The translations under genes and the position numbers were made by a program. From Aurifilum marmelostoma (Eukaryota > Ascomycota > Sordariomycetes > Diaporthales > Cryphonectriaceae), in NCBI GenBank assembly GCA_027559495.1, contig JAMXSV010000018.1, forward strand, positions 310,001 to 374,000: a stretch of DNA of 64,000 bases, given 5' to 3'. Of this stretch, positions 13,514 to 22,990 are shown one piece after another (the stretch's first letter is position 1; each line of letters begins with the position of its first letter). Under the pieces are notes generated by a model. That model worked only from the letters and a program-made list of their open reading frames with translations, was not told where the DNA came from and did not search any database.

Positions 13514-13607
13514 CTCACGCTCACGCTCACGCTCACGCTCACGCTCACGCTCACGCTCACGCTCACGCTCACGCTCACGCTCACGCTCACGCTCACGCTC
13601 ACGCTCG
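13514..13607 (+). repeat. Hexanucleotide microsatellite (CTCACG)n
   Basis: About 15 to 16 nearly perfect tandem copies of CTCACG, flanked by imperfect CTCACC units. It lies about 690 bp before the start codon of the WBP2-like gene, in its pyrimidine-rich promoter or leader. Such arrays are length-variable between strains. Confidence 0.95.
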
Positions 13608-14293
13608 CAGTCACCTGCTTCGCTTCTAGATCCTCTGCTGCATCACCGTCGCTGCATTAAAAAAAAGGAACCCCACCAAAACACTACCAAAAACCAGAGC
13701 AGAGCCGCAACAGTGAATCAAAGAACATCATCGCCCAGCACTGCCGCCACTACTACTGTATTCTATCCCTCCTTCAATCCAATACAAGAAACGCCGGCGT
13801 CCCGTCACTGCTACTCTCGAGTCGCATCCTGCGGTTACACTCGCCACCCCTCTCCGTACGACCGCTCCAAGGAGAGAAAACTATTCGTCGCGACCCGAGT
13901 CCTGCCCAGTCAAGGCAGTGCAGCTGGCATTACGCTATCGCTGTCGACACCCAAATCCATTGGGATCGCACTGCCAGCCCGATCTGGTAGTCATCTTACC
14001 GGCTGTGGTGTCCTGATCTACCTACCCACCGTCTCTGTCCAGGGGTCTCATCGGTGGACTCCCTCCCTGCTCTGGTCCTGGACCTGGCGCCCTGAAGTAC
14101 TGCAACGGATTGTTCATCTGGACCGGGGCGCTCGACTTCCTAAACCCTTGCCCCTCGCCAGACGTGCTGCAGCCTTTGCTCGCCTCTCGACCGCTCCCAG
14201 GTATTCCTGTGTCCTCGCGTGCGGGACAGGCCACGCGGCAGACGCACCTTGGACGCTACATATACGACACTGTGTACATCCACCGCCCTCGAC

Positions 14294-15568
14294 ATGTCGA
14301 TAAAGTATGTCCATGCTCCTCACGTCTTCCCACCCTCCTTATCCTATGACTTCCTCCCCCCGTTCTCCTGCATATGCCGACTCCACCTCTCAGTCTGTCT
14401 CTGTTTCTCTCCGAATTCTGCTTAGCTCCACCATTCAAAAGACTCGCCCCCTCCAACCCCTCCTCCCCCCTCTCCCCCTGGGACGTCTTTCTTGCGTCAC
14501 GCCCCTTATACGACACAGGCCTTGCTACCTGTTGCTTCTTCCACCCTGTTCCTCATGGACATACACTTCGGTTCTCAGCTGCATCAAGCCATGATCGCAG
14601 CGAGCACGCCTCGGCGTGGCGTGGCTGTGACCGACTCGCAACTCCACGATTCGTGTGTCGAGAAGCAGGCTGACCATGACAACGACTGCAGCTGGGTAAT
14701 GCTCAAGCAGAACGGCGAGATTGAGCCGCTGGATGACGAGAACATAGTTCTTAAGACACCAGACCATGTGAGCCTGGAACTGCGTGTTCCACAGGGGTTG
14801 CGGACGGACACTCCCAATTTCTCTATCAAGTGCGATGACGGCGTTGCCTATATCACAAACAAGAGGGTTAGCGTCCCCCTCCCCTCTCCCTGTTGCTTCC
14901 TCTTCTCACTTCCCTCCCCCCCTCCACTCCCCATCTTCGTCGCTCCTCCTCAGAAGGGGGCCGGGGGGGGGAGATAGAGAGAGGGTGACAGCAAAACATA
15001 GCAGTATGGTTTCAGGGTGCCTCTTCGGTCGATATTCTGACATTCTCAGATTATTTTCCTCGCGGCGCGGCCGACAGCGACTTTCCAGTCTTTCTCGGCC
15101 TTCATACTTGACACATATGACCCGCAGCCACGCGGGGGTGGCTGGCTGGGCTTTGGAGCCTGGCGGTGGAAGGCCGAGGCAAAACCCAGGCCAGGTGGAG
15201 GGATACCAGGCGGCATTCCGCGAATCGAGCTCACGCTCATCTTTAACCACGGTGGCATTGATGCATACCACAGCAAATACTCTCTAATGTATGAGCGACT
15301 TAATCATGCCCGAGAGGTCGGTCGGGAGACGGGAGCGCGAATCACCGTCCATGATGACGATTTGCCACCCTATTCGCCAGCTGAAGCTGAGGCTGCGCCG
15401 GCTCAGTCGCTGTCAGAGCCATCAGCCGAGGCGTCTGGAGGTGCCCCGAGACAACAGCCGCAGCCTACGCCGGCTGAGCCACCTCCTGGGTATGATGAGG
15501 CGCAGGCTCAAGCTGTGGAGCAACAATTTGATGAACGGGAAAGGCAGGATGCCGAGAGGGCCCAGTGA
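14294..15568 (+). CDS. WBP2-like GRAM-type adaptor with PPxY motifs
   Basis: Fungal relative of WW-domain-binding protein 2; such proteins offer PPxY motifs to WW-domain partners such as Nedd4/Rsp5 ligases. The start was fixed by splicing: an 11-nt first exon (14294-14304, ATGTCGATAAA) followed by a GTATGT donor joins exon 14692-14866 to give MSINWVML, the usual N-terminus of this family. The third exon, 15050-15568, restores the family core (IIFLAARPT then FQSFSAF). The total is 234 aa with all exons in phase. PPxY motifs are LPPY at 167-170 and PPGY at 207-210, in a Pro/Ala/Gln-rich tail ending in a charged helix. The second intron donor is GTTAGC, weaker than usual. Translating from 14555 instead would place unrelated residues before the domain. 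Confidence 0.85.
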
Positions 15569-17015
15569 GGTGTAGCTCTATTGTAGAGCCCTCTCTCCTG
15601 TCTCTTCCTGTGCACCTTCTGCTCTACCGCCGGGGCGTCGATCATCTCGCAAGGATCGGAGAAGGCGCATTTCCAGTGGCAGATCGCATCTCTCTCGGAA
15701 TCATGAATGCTACCAGGGGCGTCCAATCACCGATGGCCCGTCCCTCGTGAGATGTCATCTGCGAACGAAAGTAACATGCATGCACGCCAGAGGTCTGGCT
15801 TGCCGCATCTCGGTTCCAGGGCTGCAGGTTTAGGTGGGTCTAGACCGCGGGTCCCTAGCGAAACTCTCGCCGCAGAAGCAGTCAAGCACTAGCACAACCC
15901 AGTACATGTTAGTCGAGGTGCAGACGACGTCACTGCTGGATCGAAAAGCCCGAGATCTTCAACGGCATGACCCCATACATGCCTTTTCACGCCCATAAAA
16001 ACCAATAAATCACTGAAAAAGATGTTTCAGCTTTTTGCCAGAAACAATTTCCAAGTCACCACCCCTCCAAAACTTTGTTTCTCACACCCGAAGTTGGATG
16101 ATGATCCTTCTCTTCTCATCTTTCTGTGTGCATCCTCGCCGTGCAAAGATTCAGCCCATATTCTGGCGCCCAGGGAGTGAGTGGTTTTCTTGAGGGGTAG
16201 GCTGAATTTTGTTCCTCTCCCCCCCCCCCCACCTTTCCGGTGCGGGTGGCTCGGCTTCCATATCCCGGCATATATCCTCGAGGCGATCACCACTGAATCC
16301 GACTCGAGGATGGAAAGTCAATTCAGCATCAGCTCTAAACCAACTAGCCCGATGGACAGCGGCGTATACGTGTTTGTGTGTTTTGAGTCAAGTGCACACA
16401 CCCTCTCAGAACGCCCAGAGGGAGATCCGAGGTGTAATGGATGCCGACGCCTTGCAGCTATGTGTTAGCCTGTTGCAGCTTTGCTTCTTGAGGTTTGGAC
16501 CTTATTTTAGCTTCTTGCCGCTATGCTCATAATTTCCAAATCCATGTCTCATCGCCAGATCTCTGCTCTCCTCCGTGCCAGTGGCAGAGAACTCCCTTGC
16601 CTGGCAGCCTGGGCGGATGCTCTCAACCTCGTACCTGGCAACATGCATGGTGCTACTAGGGATGTCTGAGTATGCTGGACTGAAGGGTGGAGGGCAAAGG
16701 GCATCCAGTCAGAGCTCACCGCTGATGCCGCAACGCCGAGGCTAGTTTCTAGACATCTGGGAAAAGAAAAAGAAAAAATTGGGAAACTTGTCCAGGACAA
16801 TATCAAACATGTCGCATTGCTTTTCGTCCTCTCAAACCTTGTTCTTTCCTGTTGTCGTTTTCTCGACATCGCTCTTCTCTCCTCCACCTTGTCCGTGAAG
16901 GGTCCAGCAGCCTCCTCGTGACGCAATGACACCCTGAGTTCTTCGCAGCCTGACTTGTTGCACCTTTGTTTTCTCTGCTTCTTTCTTATCTACGGTACCG
17001 GCAACCCAGCCATTC
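15569..17015. other. Intergenic region without recognised genes
   Basis: 3' flank of the WBP2-like gene and promoter of the membrane-protein gene. It contains a C run (about 16220) and A/T-rich tracts, but no coding frame with recognisable similarity on either strand and no RNA gene. Confidence 0.6.
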
Positions 17016-17025
17016 ATCACCCCAT
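17016..17025 (+). promoter_or_regulatory. Sterol regulatory element-like ATCACCCCAT
   Basis: ATCACCCCAT differs at one base from the classical SREBP site ATCACCCCAC. It lies 123 bp upstream of the membrane-protein start codon. One match to a 10-mer is weak evidence, but it is in promoter or leader position and this window also encodes the SREBP. Confidence 0.3.
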
Positions 17026-17147
17026 TCCTCCATTTGACCTCCTATCCGCAGCGAGCCTGTGGTTCCGGAGAGGCGATAGAAGTGATGCTGGTCGTCTCGG
17101 TCTCCTCAAGAAGCCACCCCTCAAAAAAAAAAAAAACCCGTTTCAAT

Positions 17148-18757
17148 ATGCTCGATGAGCCTAGCCCGTCCCACCTCTCCTATACGCTGATCGCGTTCAT
17201 GTTTGGATTTTCGACAGCATGTGCTGCCTTCACGGGTGCCAGGATTGTCCAGCAGATATTCCGAACCTGGCAAAAATCCAAAAATATCCTCACGCATCCC
17301 TACATCGTGATGATCTCGGCAGAATGGCTGTCCAGTGTGGTCATATCCATCATCAGCTTTCTGTTCATCTATGGTGTGATTGCCCCAGGGTTCGTGGACT
17401 TGTTCCTCTTTCTACCCCCCCCCCCCCCAACTCTCTCTCTTCCCACTCATGCTTGACGCTTGCCGATACTCCCAAGCGATCATCTGCTAACGTCATGCCG
17501 ACAGATTTGTGCTCTTCTTTAGCATATGTACGTCGCATTTTGTCGAGGGACAGAGGAAATAACACCCTCCACTCCCACCCCAAAGGGTTCTCCCCGAATG
17601 GATCTTCCTTTTGCCGTATAGAATCCCATGCTAACCATTAGTTGGCTTTGCTTCGGGACAGTATGTCTTTGGGTGGTACAGGTTGGTCCACACCAGAAGT
17701 CGGAGGCCCCTCACCTCATCCTAGAGTTGGCAGCTGACCCGCAAACCCAGATACAATGTATCATGCACATTATTATCAACCGTATTGCCCTTATCATGTA
17801 CGACCGGAGGCGGGTGAGGTGGCTAAAGTGGGCGGCAACCCTGTTGATCGGGGCCATCAATGTCAGCGTCTTCATCATCTGGATGCCGGCCCGCCTGCAG
17901 GTCAGCTCGGGCTGGGAGAGCCTCAATGATGTCTGGGACCGCATTGAGAAGGGCATCTTTGCCGTCCTGGATCTGGGCCTCAACCTGTGCTTCATCTACC
18001 TCGTCAGGAAAGAATTGATCACCTGTGGATTGACCAAATTTCGACACCTGTACCGTTTCAATATTGGCATGATTTTCATCTCCATATCACTTGATGTGAG
18101 TATATGGTCCGCCCTTGTTTGTGCTCTATCTGCAAGCGACGAAATAAGAGAAAAGCACGAGTCCTCGACTAACATCTGGTTAGGTCGTTCTCATCGGTAT
18201 CATGTCCATACCTAACCAGTCCACATTCCTGTAAGAGAAAGGAGAGAGAGAGAGAGAGAGAGAGAGTGAAAGAAGACCTCATCCAGCTCCAAGGATGGAC
18301 CTCTTCCCCCTTCTTTGTGCTTCACGATGGTCTGACCAGCCACAGCTATGTCCAATTTCACCCCCTCATGTACCTCATCAAGCTCAATATCGAGATGAAC
18401 ATGGCCGAGCTCATTGTGAAGATCGTCAAGGCCCGTTCGCCGCGCCCGGAGGACGAGCTCTACCGTTACGCCATGGCCAATTCTTCCAACAGGCTACCAA
18501 GGCCGTCGAGTACTGCGCGCAACGATTCGGGAACGTCTAGGTCTGCGGGGATCTTGAGCGTGATGGCTTCGCAGATGCCAGCAGATATGGACGTGAGTGA
18601 TGTGGTTGACCGGAAGAAGGCGAGCATGGCAGAAGAGGGCGTCGCGGGCTTGGTGGTCCCGATCCGCGCGAGGACTAGATCGTATGATGCTACAAGCGAT
18701 GTGACACAACTGGAGCTGGCCGTTGGGCACCCGAGCGCCGAGAGCAGAGACAGATGA
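17148..18757 (+). CDS. Fungal polytopic (about seven-helix) membrane protein, function unknown
   Basis: Six exons (17148-17389, 17505-17527, 17662-17681, 17751-18095, 18184-18230, 18346-18757) give 362 aa. Exons 2 and 3 are micro-exons of 23 and 20 nt, placed because they restore an unbroken FVLFFSILCLWVVQIQ reading. Their introns carry branch signals (TGCTAAC, GCTAAC, GCTGAC). Hydrophobic segments are spread from the N-terminus to about residue 250. Recognisable motifs of a conserved fungal-only family are HIIINRIALIM, NVSVFIIWMPARLQ, WDRIEKGIFAVLDLGLNL, and FLYVQFHPLMYLIKLNIEMN. The last 100 residues are hydrophilic and Ser/Arg-rich, probably cytosolic. No catalytic motif is visible and no function is claimed. 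The ATG follows an A run at 17123-17136. Confidence 0.82.
18241..18266 (+). repeat. (GA)n microsatellite inside intron 5
   Basis: About 13 GA dinucleotides inside the fifth intron of the membrane-protein gene, just after its GTAAGA donor. It does not touch the TCTGAC branch or CACAG acceptor. Confidence 0.9.
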
Positions 18758-19209
18758 GCCCGTCGTAGTAATCAAGCGACCACCATAGTCGTCGTCATCA
18801 TCACAGAGTTAATGCCGTACGTGAGAAGATCAACCAGATATTGCGTGTCCTGAAAAGGACATCAACAAAGCACGATAGGGCCCCCCCCCCGTCTGTCTGC
18901 CAGGCTGGACGCTGAGTGTGTGTCGACACTCTCTCATTTGAGCGCGGTTGCAGGGGGATCGGGAATGGTGGTGTGAAATAGCATTGATCGCATGATCATC
19001 TTTCCTAAGAAAAAAAAAGAAAGAAAGAAAAAGTCTTGAATTTCAGATGAATGTCTTGTCATCTTCATGCCTTTCCTCCCGGGCGAGGCAAGAACTACTT
19101 GCTTTTGTGGGGAGTAAAGCAAGGTTCGTGGCTGTGGCGGAAATATTTATTCACTGCAGAAGGTGCAGCACGAAACGGACAAGAAGGCGAGCGTTCCGTC
19201 ATGCTGGGG
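18758..19209. other. Intergenic region, membrane protein to qcr6
   Basis: 3' flank and promoter sequence with an A/G-rich stretch (19007-19032). No coding or RNA gene was seen. Confidence 0.6.
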
Positions 19210-19221
19210 GGTTAGGGTTAG
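19210..19221 (+). promoter_or_regulatory. Telobox-like GGTTAGGGTTAG in qcr6 promoter
   Basis: Two overlapping TTAGGG units lie 223 bp before the qcr6 start codon. Single or double telomere-repeat motifs occur in promoters of housekeeping genes and bind Tbf1/TRF-type Myb proteins in some fungi. It is too short to be a telomere remnant. Function is inferred. Confidence 0.45.
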
Positions 19222-19443
19222 TAGTAACCAATCAAATTGTCTCAATTAGCTACCCGGTTTTTCCCAGGCTCGATGGACGAGCTTTCACGATCTTATCCCG
19301 ACCTTCCGCTGCAGTGTCGACGACATCACTCCACCCACACCCTCTCTTCATACCACGACCGCCGCCGCGAGCCGTTGCGGATCGAAAGCCAGCCCTTCCT
19401 TCTCTCAAGCTAGCTAGCCAACGAAGGTCCAGACACAGTCGCA

Positions 19444-20430
19444 ATGGGTTTCTGGGACACCATCACCGACCTGGTCGACGCTGCCACGCCATGGAGCGTC
19501 GCTGATGCTGAGGCCCCCGAGGCAGAGTCCAAGGTGCGTCGCGATTATCACGAGCCGCAGCTGAGGCCTTCCATATCCACTTCAGAGCCCTGGGCCCCCC
19601 CCTTCGCCGAACACCCGCCCACACACAGAGCTGTTTGGAGCTTGGGCGCGGCGCTTCCAATTGCTAACCTGTGACTGACATGCGCTGTTTTCCCATGCAC
19701 AGTCCGACGACGCCCCTGCCGAAGACACAAACGACGAGGGCAAGGAGGAGGCCGCAAGCGGCGACGGCTCCGAGGAGCAGTCTGCCGAGGAAGAGCCCGA
19801 GGACGAGGCAGAGGAGGAGGAGGAGGAAGAGGATGAGGACGATGACGAACCCAAGGACCCGAAGGAGGAGCTCGAAGAAAGTCAGTCACCATTCCTCAGG
19901 CCAAATCACTCCCCCTCGGAATTCACGCGACCATCCATCATCCCTTTTTAGTCCTACCTCGATACCGGAGGCGGATGTCGACTTGCAGGGTTAGATTCGC
20001 TCGTAAAGCGAAGAATTGACGCTGCCATTGCCGCCGCCGCAGCTAGGGACTTCTGGGGGCAGATACAGATCAAATCACCTTGGATACAGCTGAGAAAGCA
20101 TAAGCGGAAGAACAATTGGCTGACGAGATCTGCAAACACAGAGTGCAAGGAGTCGAAGCAGTGCGCACCTGCCAAGCACCACTACGACGAGTGCGTCGAG
20201 CGCGTTACCGGTCAGGGAGGAGAACGGCGGAGCCAAGGAGGACTGCGTTGAGGAGTGTAAGTCGGAGTCTGGCCGCATTTACCCTTCACCATCGTGTGAC
20301 CCTGTCATGCGCGCAATGTGCCCGAAGATTTAATGTAACGTGTACTAATGGATTTGGGAATATAGTCTTCCACCTCGCCCACTGCGCAACCCAGTGCGCC
20401 GCCCCCAAGCTGTGGTCTGTTCTCAAATAG
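19444..20430 (+). CDS. qcr6: Ubiquinol-cytochrome c reductase hinge protein (complex III subunit 6), apparent frameshift
   Basis: Acidic subunit at the cytochrome c1 docking face of mitochondrial complex III. Exons 19444-19533, 19703-19880, 20142-20256 and 20366-20430 have good GT-AG ends. The N-terminal part is MGFWDTITDLVDAATPW, then a long Asp/Glu tract, then CKESKQCAPAKHHYDECVERV, and finally EDCVEEFFHLAHCATQC and APKLWSVLK. The Cys pairs of the helical hairpin are all present. However, the third exon changes frame between ERVTGQ (ending 20214) and EENGGAKEDC: the four exons sum to 448 nt, one base too many. Read literally, the protein ends early at a TGA near 20249 and loses the second half of the hairpin. 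A one-base sequencing or assembly error in the G-rich run near 20214-20220 is the simplest explanation; a real mutation cannot be excluded. Confidence 0.88.
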
Positions 20431-21050
20431 ACTATACACCAGCCCGAGACACCATTACAGGCGATCAATGCTCCCGGCTGCTACCTTATTTCGTTCCGAT
20501 TCTCGCGTGCGGAGGAAGGAATCGGTATATTGTCTCTATATTGTATCTGGCGTGGACCTAGAAACGAGTCGCATCTCCATAGAAGAAAGAAAAAAGAACT
20601 GTTTTTTATATGAGGAATCTGTTGCGCATGGATTTCGACAGGGGGGGGCAGAGAGACAATGTCTGCCTATCAGGGCATGGCAACTGTGTCTTGGGCGTAT
20701 GACACAACAAGACATATACTTACCTATGTGTGCATCATGTGTGAAGGGGCAACAAGAGGTCCAGAGCTAAGCTCTGAGGTCTCTGTGGCCTAACCTCTGG
20801 ACCATGGCAATGCTGCTATTTATTTACTGGCGCAAGTTGTAGATGTATATGCCAAGAGGCTGAAAACTTGTGAAAAGCATTTATTATCCAAGCAGAAACC
20901 CCTAACCCTGGTAGTCTCAACTGAAGTGCAATCACTATCTCTCTAAGCTCACCTTATTTTGATGTAGCCTAAGGGGTTTCTAGGCCTTGCGTCCTATTAT
21001 TTCCTAGGTGCTAGTCCTACTATAGGCACATTCCTATCTCCCCCTCCTTA
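20431..21050. other. qcr6 3' flank and edge of the AT-rich block
   Basis: GC content is still near normal to about 20,800 and then falls steeply. A 10-bp inverted repeat (AGAAACCCCT at 20892-20901 and AGGGGTTTCT at 20970-20979) sits right at the edge. No gene was recognised. Confidence 0.6.
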
Positions 21051-21169
21051 TAAGTCTTAAAGTATACTATTAATCTAGTAGAAAATAATAATAATTTATA
21101 AATTATAAATATTTATAAGAAAAAATAAACTAGATATTTAAAAATAAGATTTTAATATATATACTTTAT

Positions 21170-21427
21170 TATTATAGTAGTAGCAAAAAGGTTAAGTAAA
21201 TAGCAAGCAAGTAGTCTAGAATTTATTTAGTTATAAACTAATAAGCATTATCTTTAAGCAAGTATACGCTAAGTAGTTAAAATATAACTTAAAGAGCTAT
21301 AATGCAGAATAAGCAGATAAAGTAAGCTAAATAAAGATTTTATTTAAGAAAGAATTATATATTTACCTCTAATCCTTAAATCTATTCTAATATAGAAAGA
21401 AAATTTAAAGTAATAAGTAGCTAAATT
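21170..21427 (-). repeat. Gypsy-C family LTR, copy 1
   Basis: Strongly RIP-mutated copy of the 268-bp LTR of Gypsy-C. It abuts the next copy directly and lacks the last few bases of the family consensus at the junction. Diagnostic words such as AAATAGCAAGCAAG and AATAAGCAT remain. Strand is given by the pol orientation of the family. Confidence 0.8.
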
Positions 21428-21694
21428 TGTTATAGTAGTAGTAAAAGAGTTAAGTAAATAGCAAGCAAGCAGTTTAAAATTTTATTTAGCTATATATTAA
21501 TAAGCATTATCCTTAAGCAAGTATAAGCTAGATAGTAAAAATATAACTTAAGGAGCTATAATGTAGAATAAGCAAGCAGGGCTAGCTAGATAAAGGTTTT
21601 ATTTAAGATAAGGTTATATGCTTAACTCTAATACTTAAGTCCTTCCTAGTCTAGAGAGAGGATTTAAGGCAGCAGGCGAGCTAGGTTTATAATA
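21428..21694 (-). repeat. Gypsy-C family LTR, copy 2 (3' LTR of a truncated element)
   Basis: 267-bp copy with ends TGTTATAG and TTTATAATA. It is followed without a gap by sequence colinear with the internal 3' end of Gypsy-C, so it is probably the 3' LTR of a second, truncated element. Confidence 0.8.
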
Positions 21695-22990
21695 AAATTT
21701 ATAATATTTTTTAAAAATTAAGCTTTATACAATTAAATTCTATTCTTAATTAAAAGCTAAGCTTAAATAAGTAATAATAATAGTAATTATAAATTACTTT
21801 TTATATATTTTCTAAATTATTATAACTAATTTACTTAAAAATATATATTAAATAAAAGCTTTTATATATATAGCAATTTAATTATAAATTTAAAATTTTA
21901 TTAATTTTCTATTTTTATAAGCTATTAATCTTAGCAAAAAAAAAAGAATTATTTTTAAGCTAGTAATAAGCTATTAATAATAAAATAGAATAAGCTTATA
22001 TAAAAAAGAAGAAATATTTTTATAAATTTAAGTAAATAATAGTAATAAGTATATAAACTAATAATCTTTTAATTTAGCTTTTTTATAAAGTATATTATTT
22101 TAATATTTTAAATATTAAGCTAGATTTTTTAGCTAATTTAGTATTAATAAAAAAATTAGCGCTTTTAAGTAGCTTATATTTAATAATATAAATAAATAAT
22201 AAGTAGCTTATTATATAAATACTTTGTTATTATTTATATTTAAGCTATAAACTTTTTAGTATTTTTAATAATAAATTTATTTTAAAATAAAATAAGCTTA
22301 AATCTTAATTAAAAATAATTAGCAAAATAGATATTAATAAGTAATAAGCTTAATTAATGCATATATATATATACTATAGTTAAGGCATATATACTCTTTT
22401 GCATAGTGTAATAATCTATAGTGCATTATTAATATTTTTAAAAAATTATTATAAATTATAAATTATAATTAAATATAATTATAATAAGTAAGAAGATTTT
22501 TCTATTATTATAAATTCTTTTATAAGCTATAAAATACTATATTTTAAATAAAATAATTTATAATAACTATTATAGCATTATAATTTTAGCTTATAAATAG
22601 ATAAATTAATATCTAGCTCTAATTATATAGTGCATTATAAATAAATTATAAAAGAATGCTCTTTTCTAATCTAACTATAAATAAGAATAGCTATAGCTAT
22701 ATAATATATAGCTTTAGTATAAGAAATTTACTATTAGCAAGTTTATAGTAAATTTACTATAGATTTACTAAAGATCTATTTATAAATTTAATATTTACTA
22801 AATTTATAATATATTTTACTAAATATATTATAAATAATAAAATTAATAAAGATATTTATATAACTAACTAAAAATTAATAAAAGCTTAAATAAGCTTTAA
22901 TAGCTTTTATAAACAAATTTTATATAATAATATTAATAATAATAAATAATTTAGTAATAAATATAGTTTAATATTTAAAGCTAATAATAT
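21695..22990 (-). pseudogene. Truncated internal 3' region of a second Gypsy-C element
   Basis: Colinear with 44510-45785 of Gypsy-C (shared landmarks around AAGCTTTATA, GCTTAAATAA, TTTAGCTTTTTTATA and TAATATTTAAAGCTAATA). Similarity stops near 22990, where the element was truncated or interrupted. It is heavily RIP-mutated and no domain can be read. Confidence 0.65.

Noticed and set aside
13514..13607. CRISPR-like or satellite array
   Set aside because: Simple perfect hexamer repeat with no spacers in a eukaryotic genome; a microsatellite.
13713..14303. 196-codon plus frame upstream of the WBP2-like gene
   Set aside because: Lies in the pyrimidine-rich leader; no domain, and the conserved protein clearly starts at 14294 in another frame.
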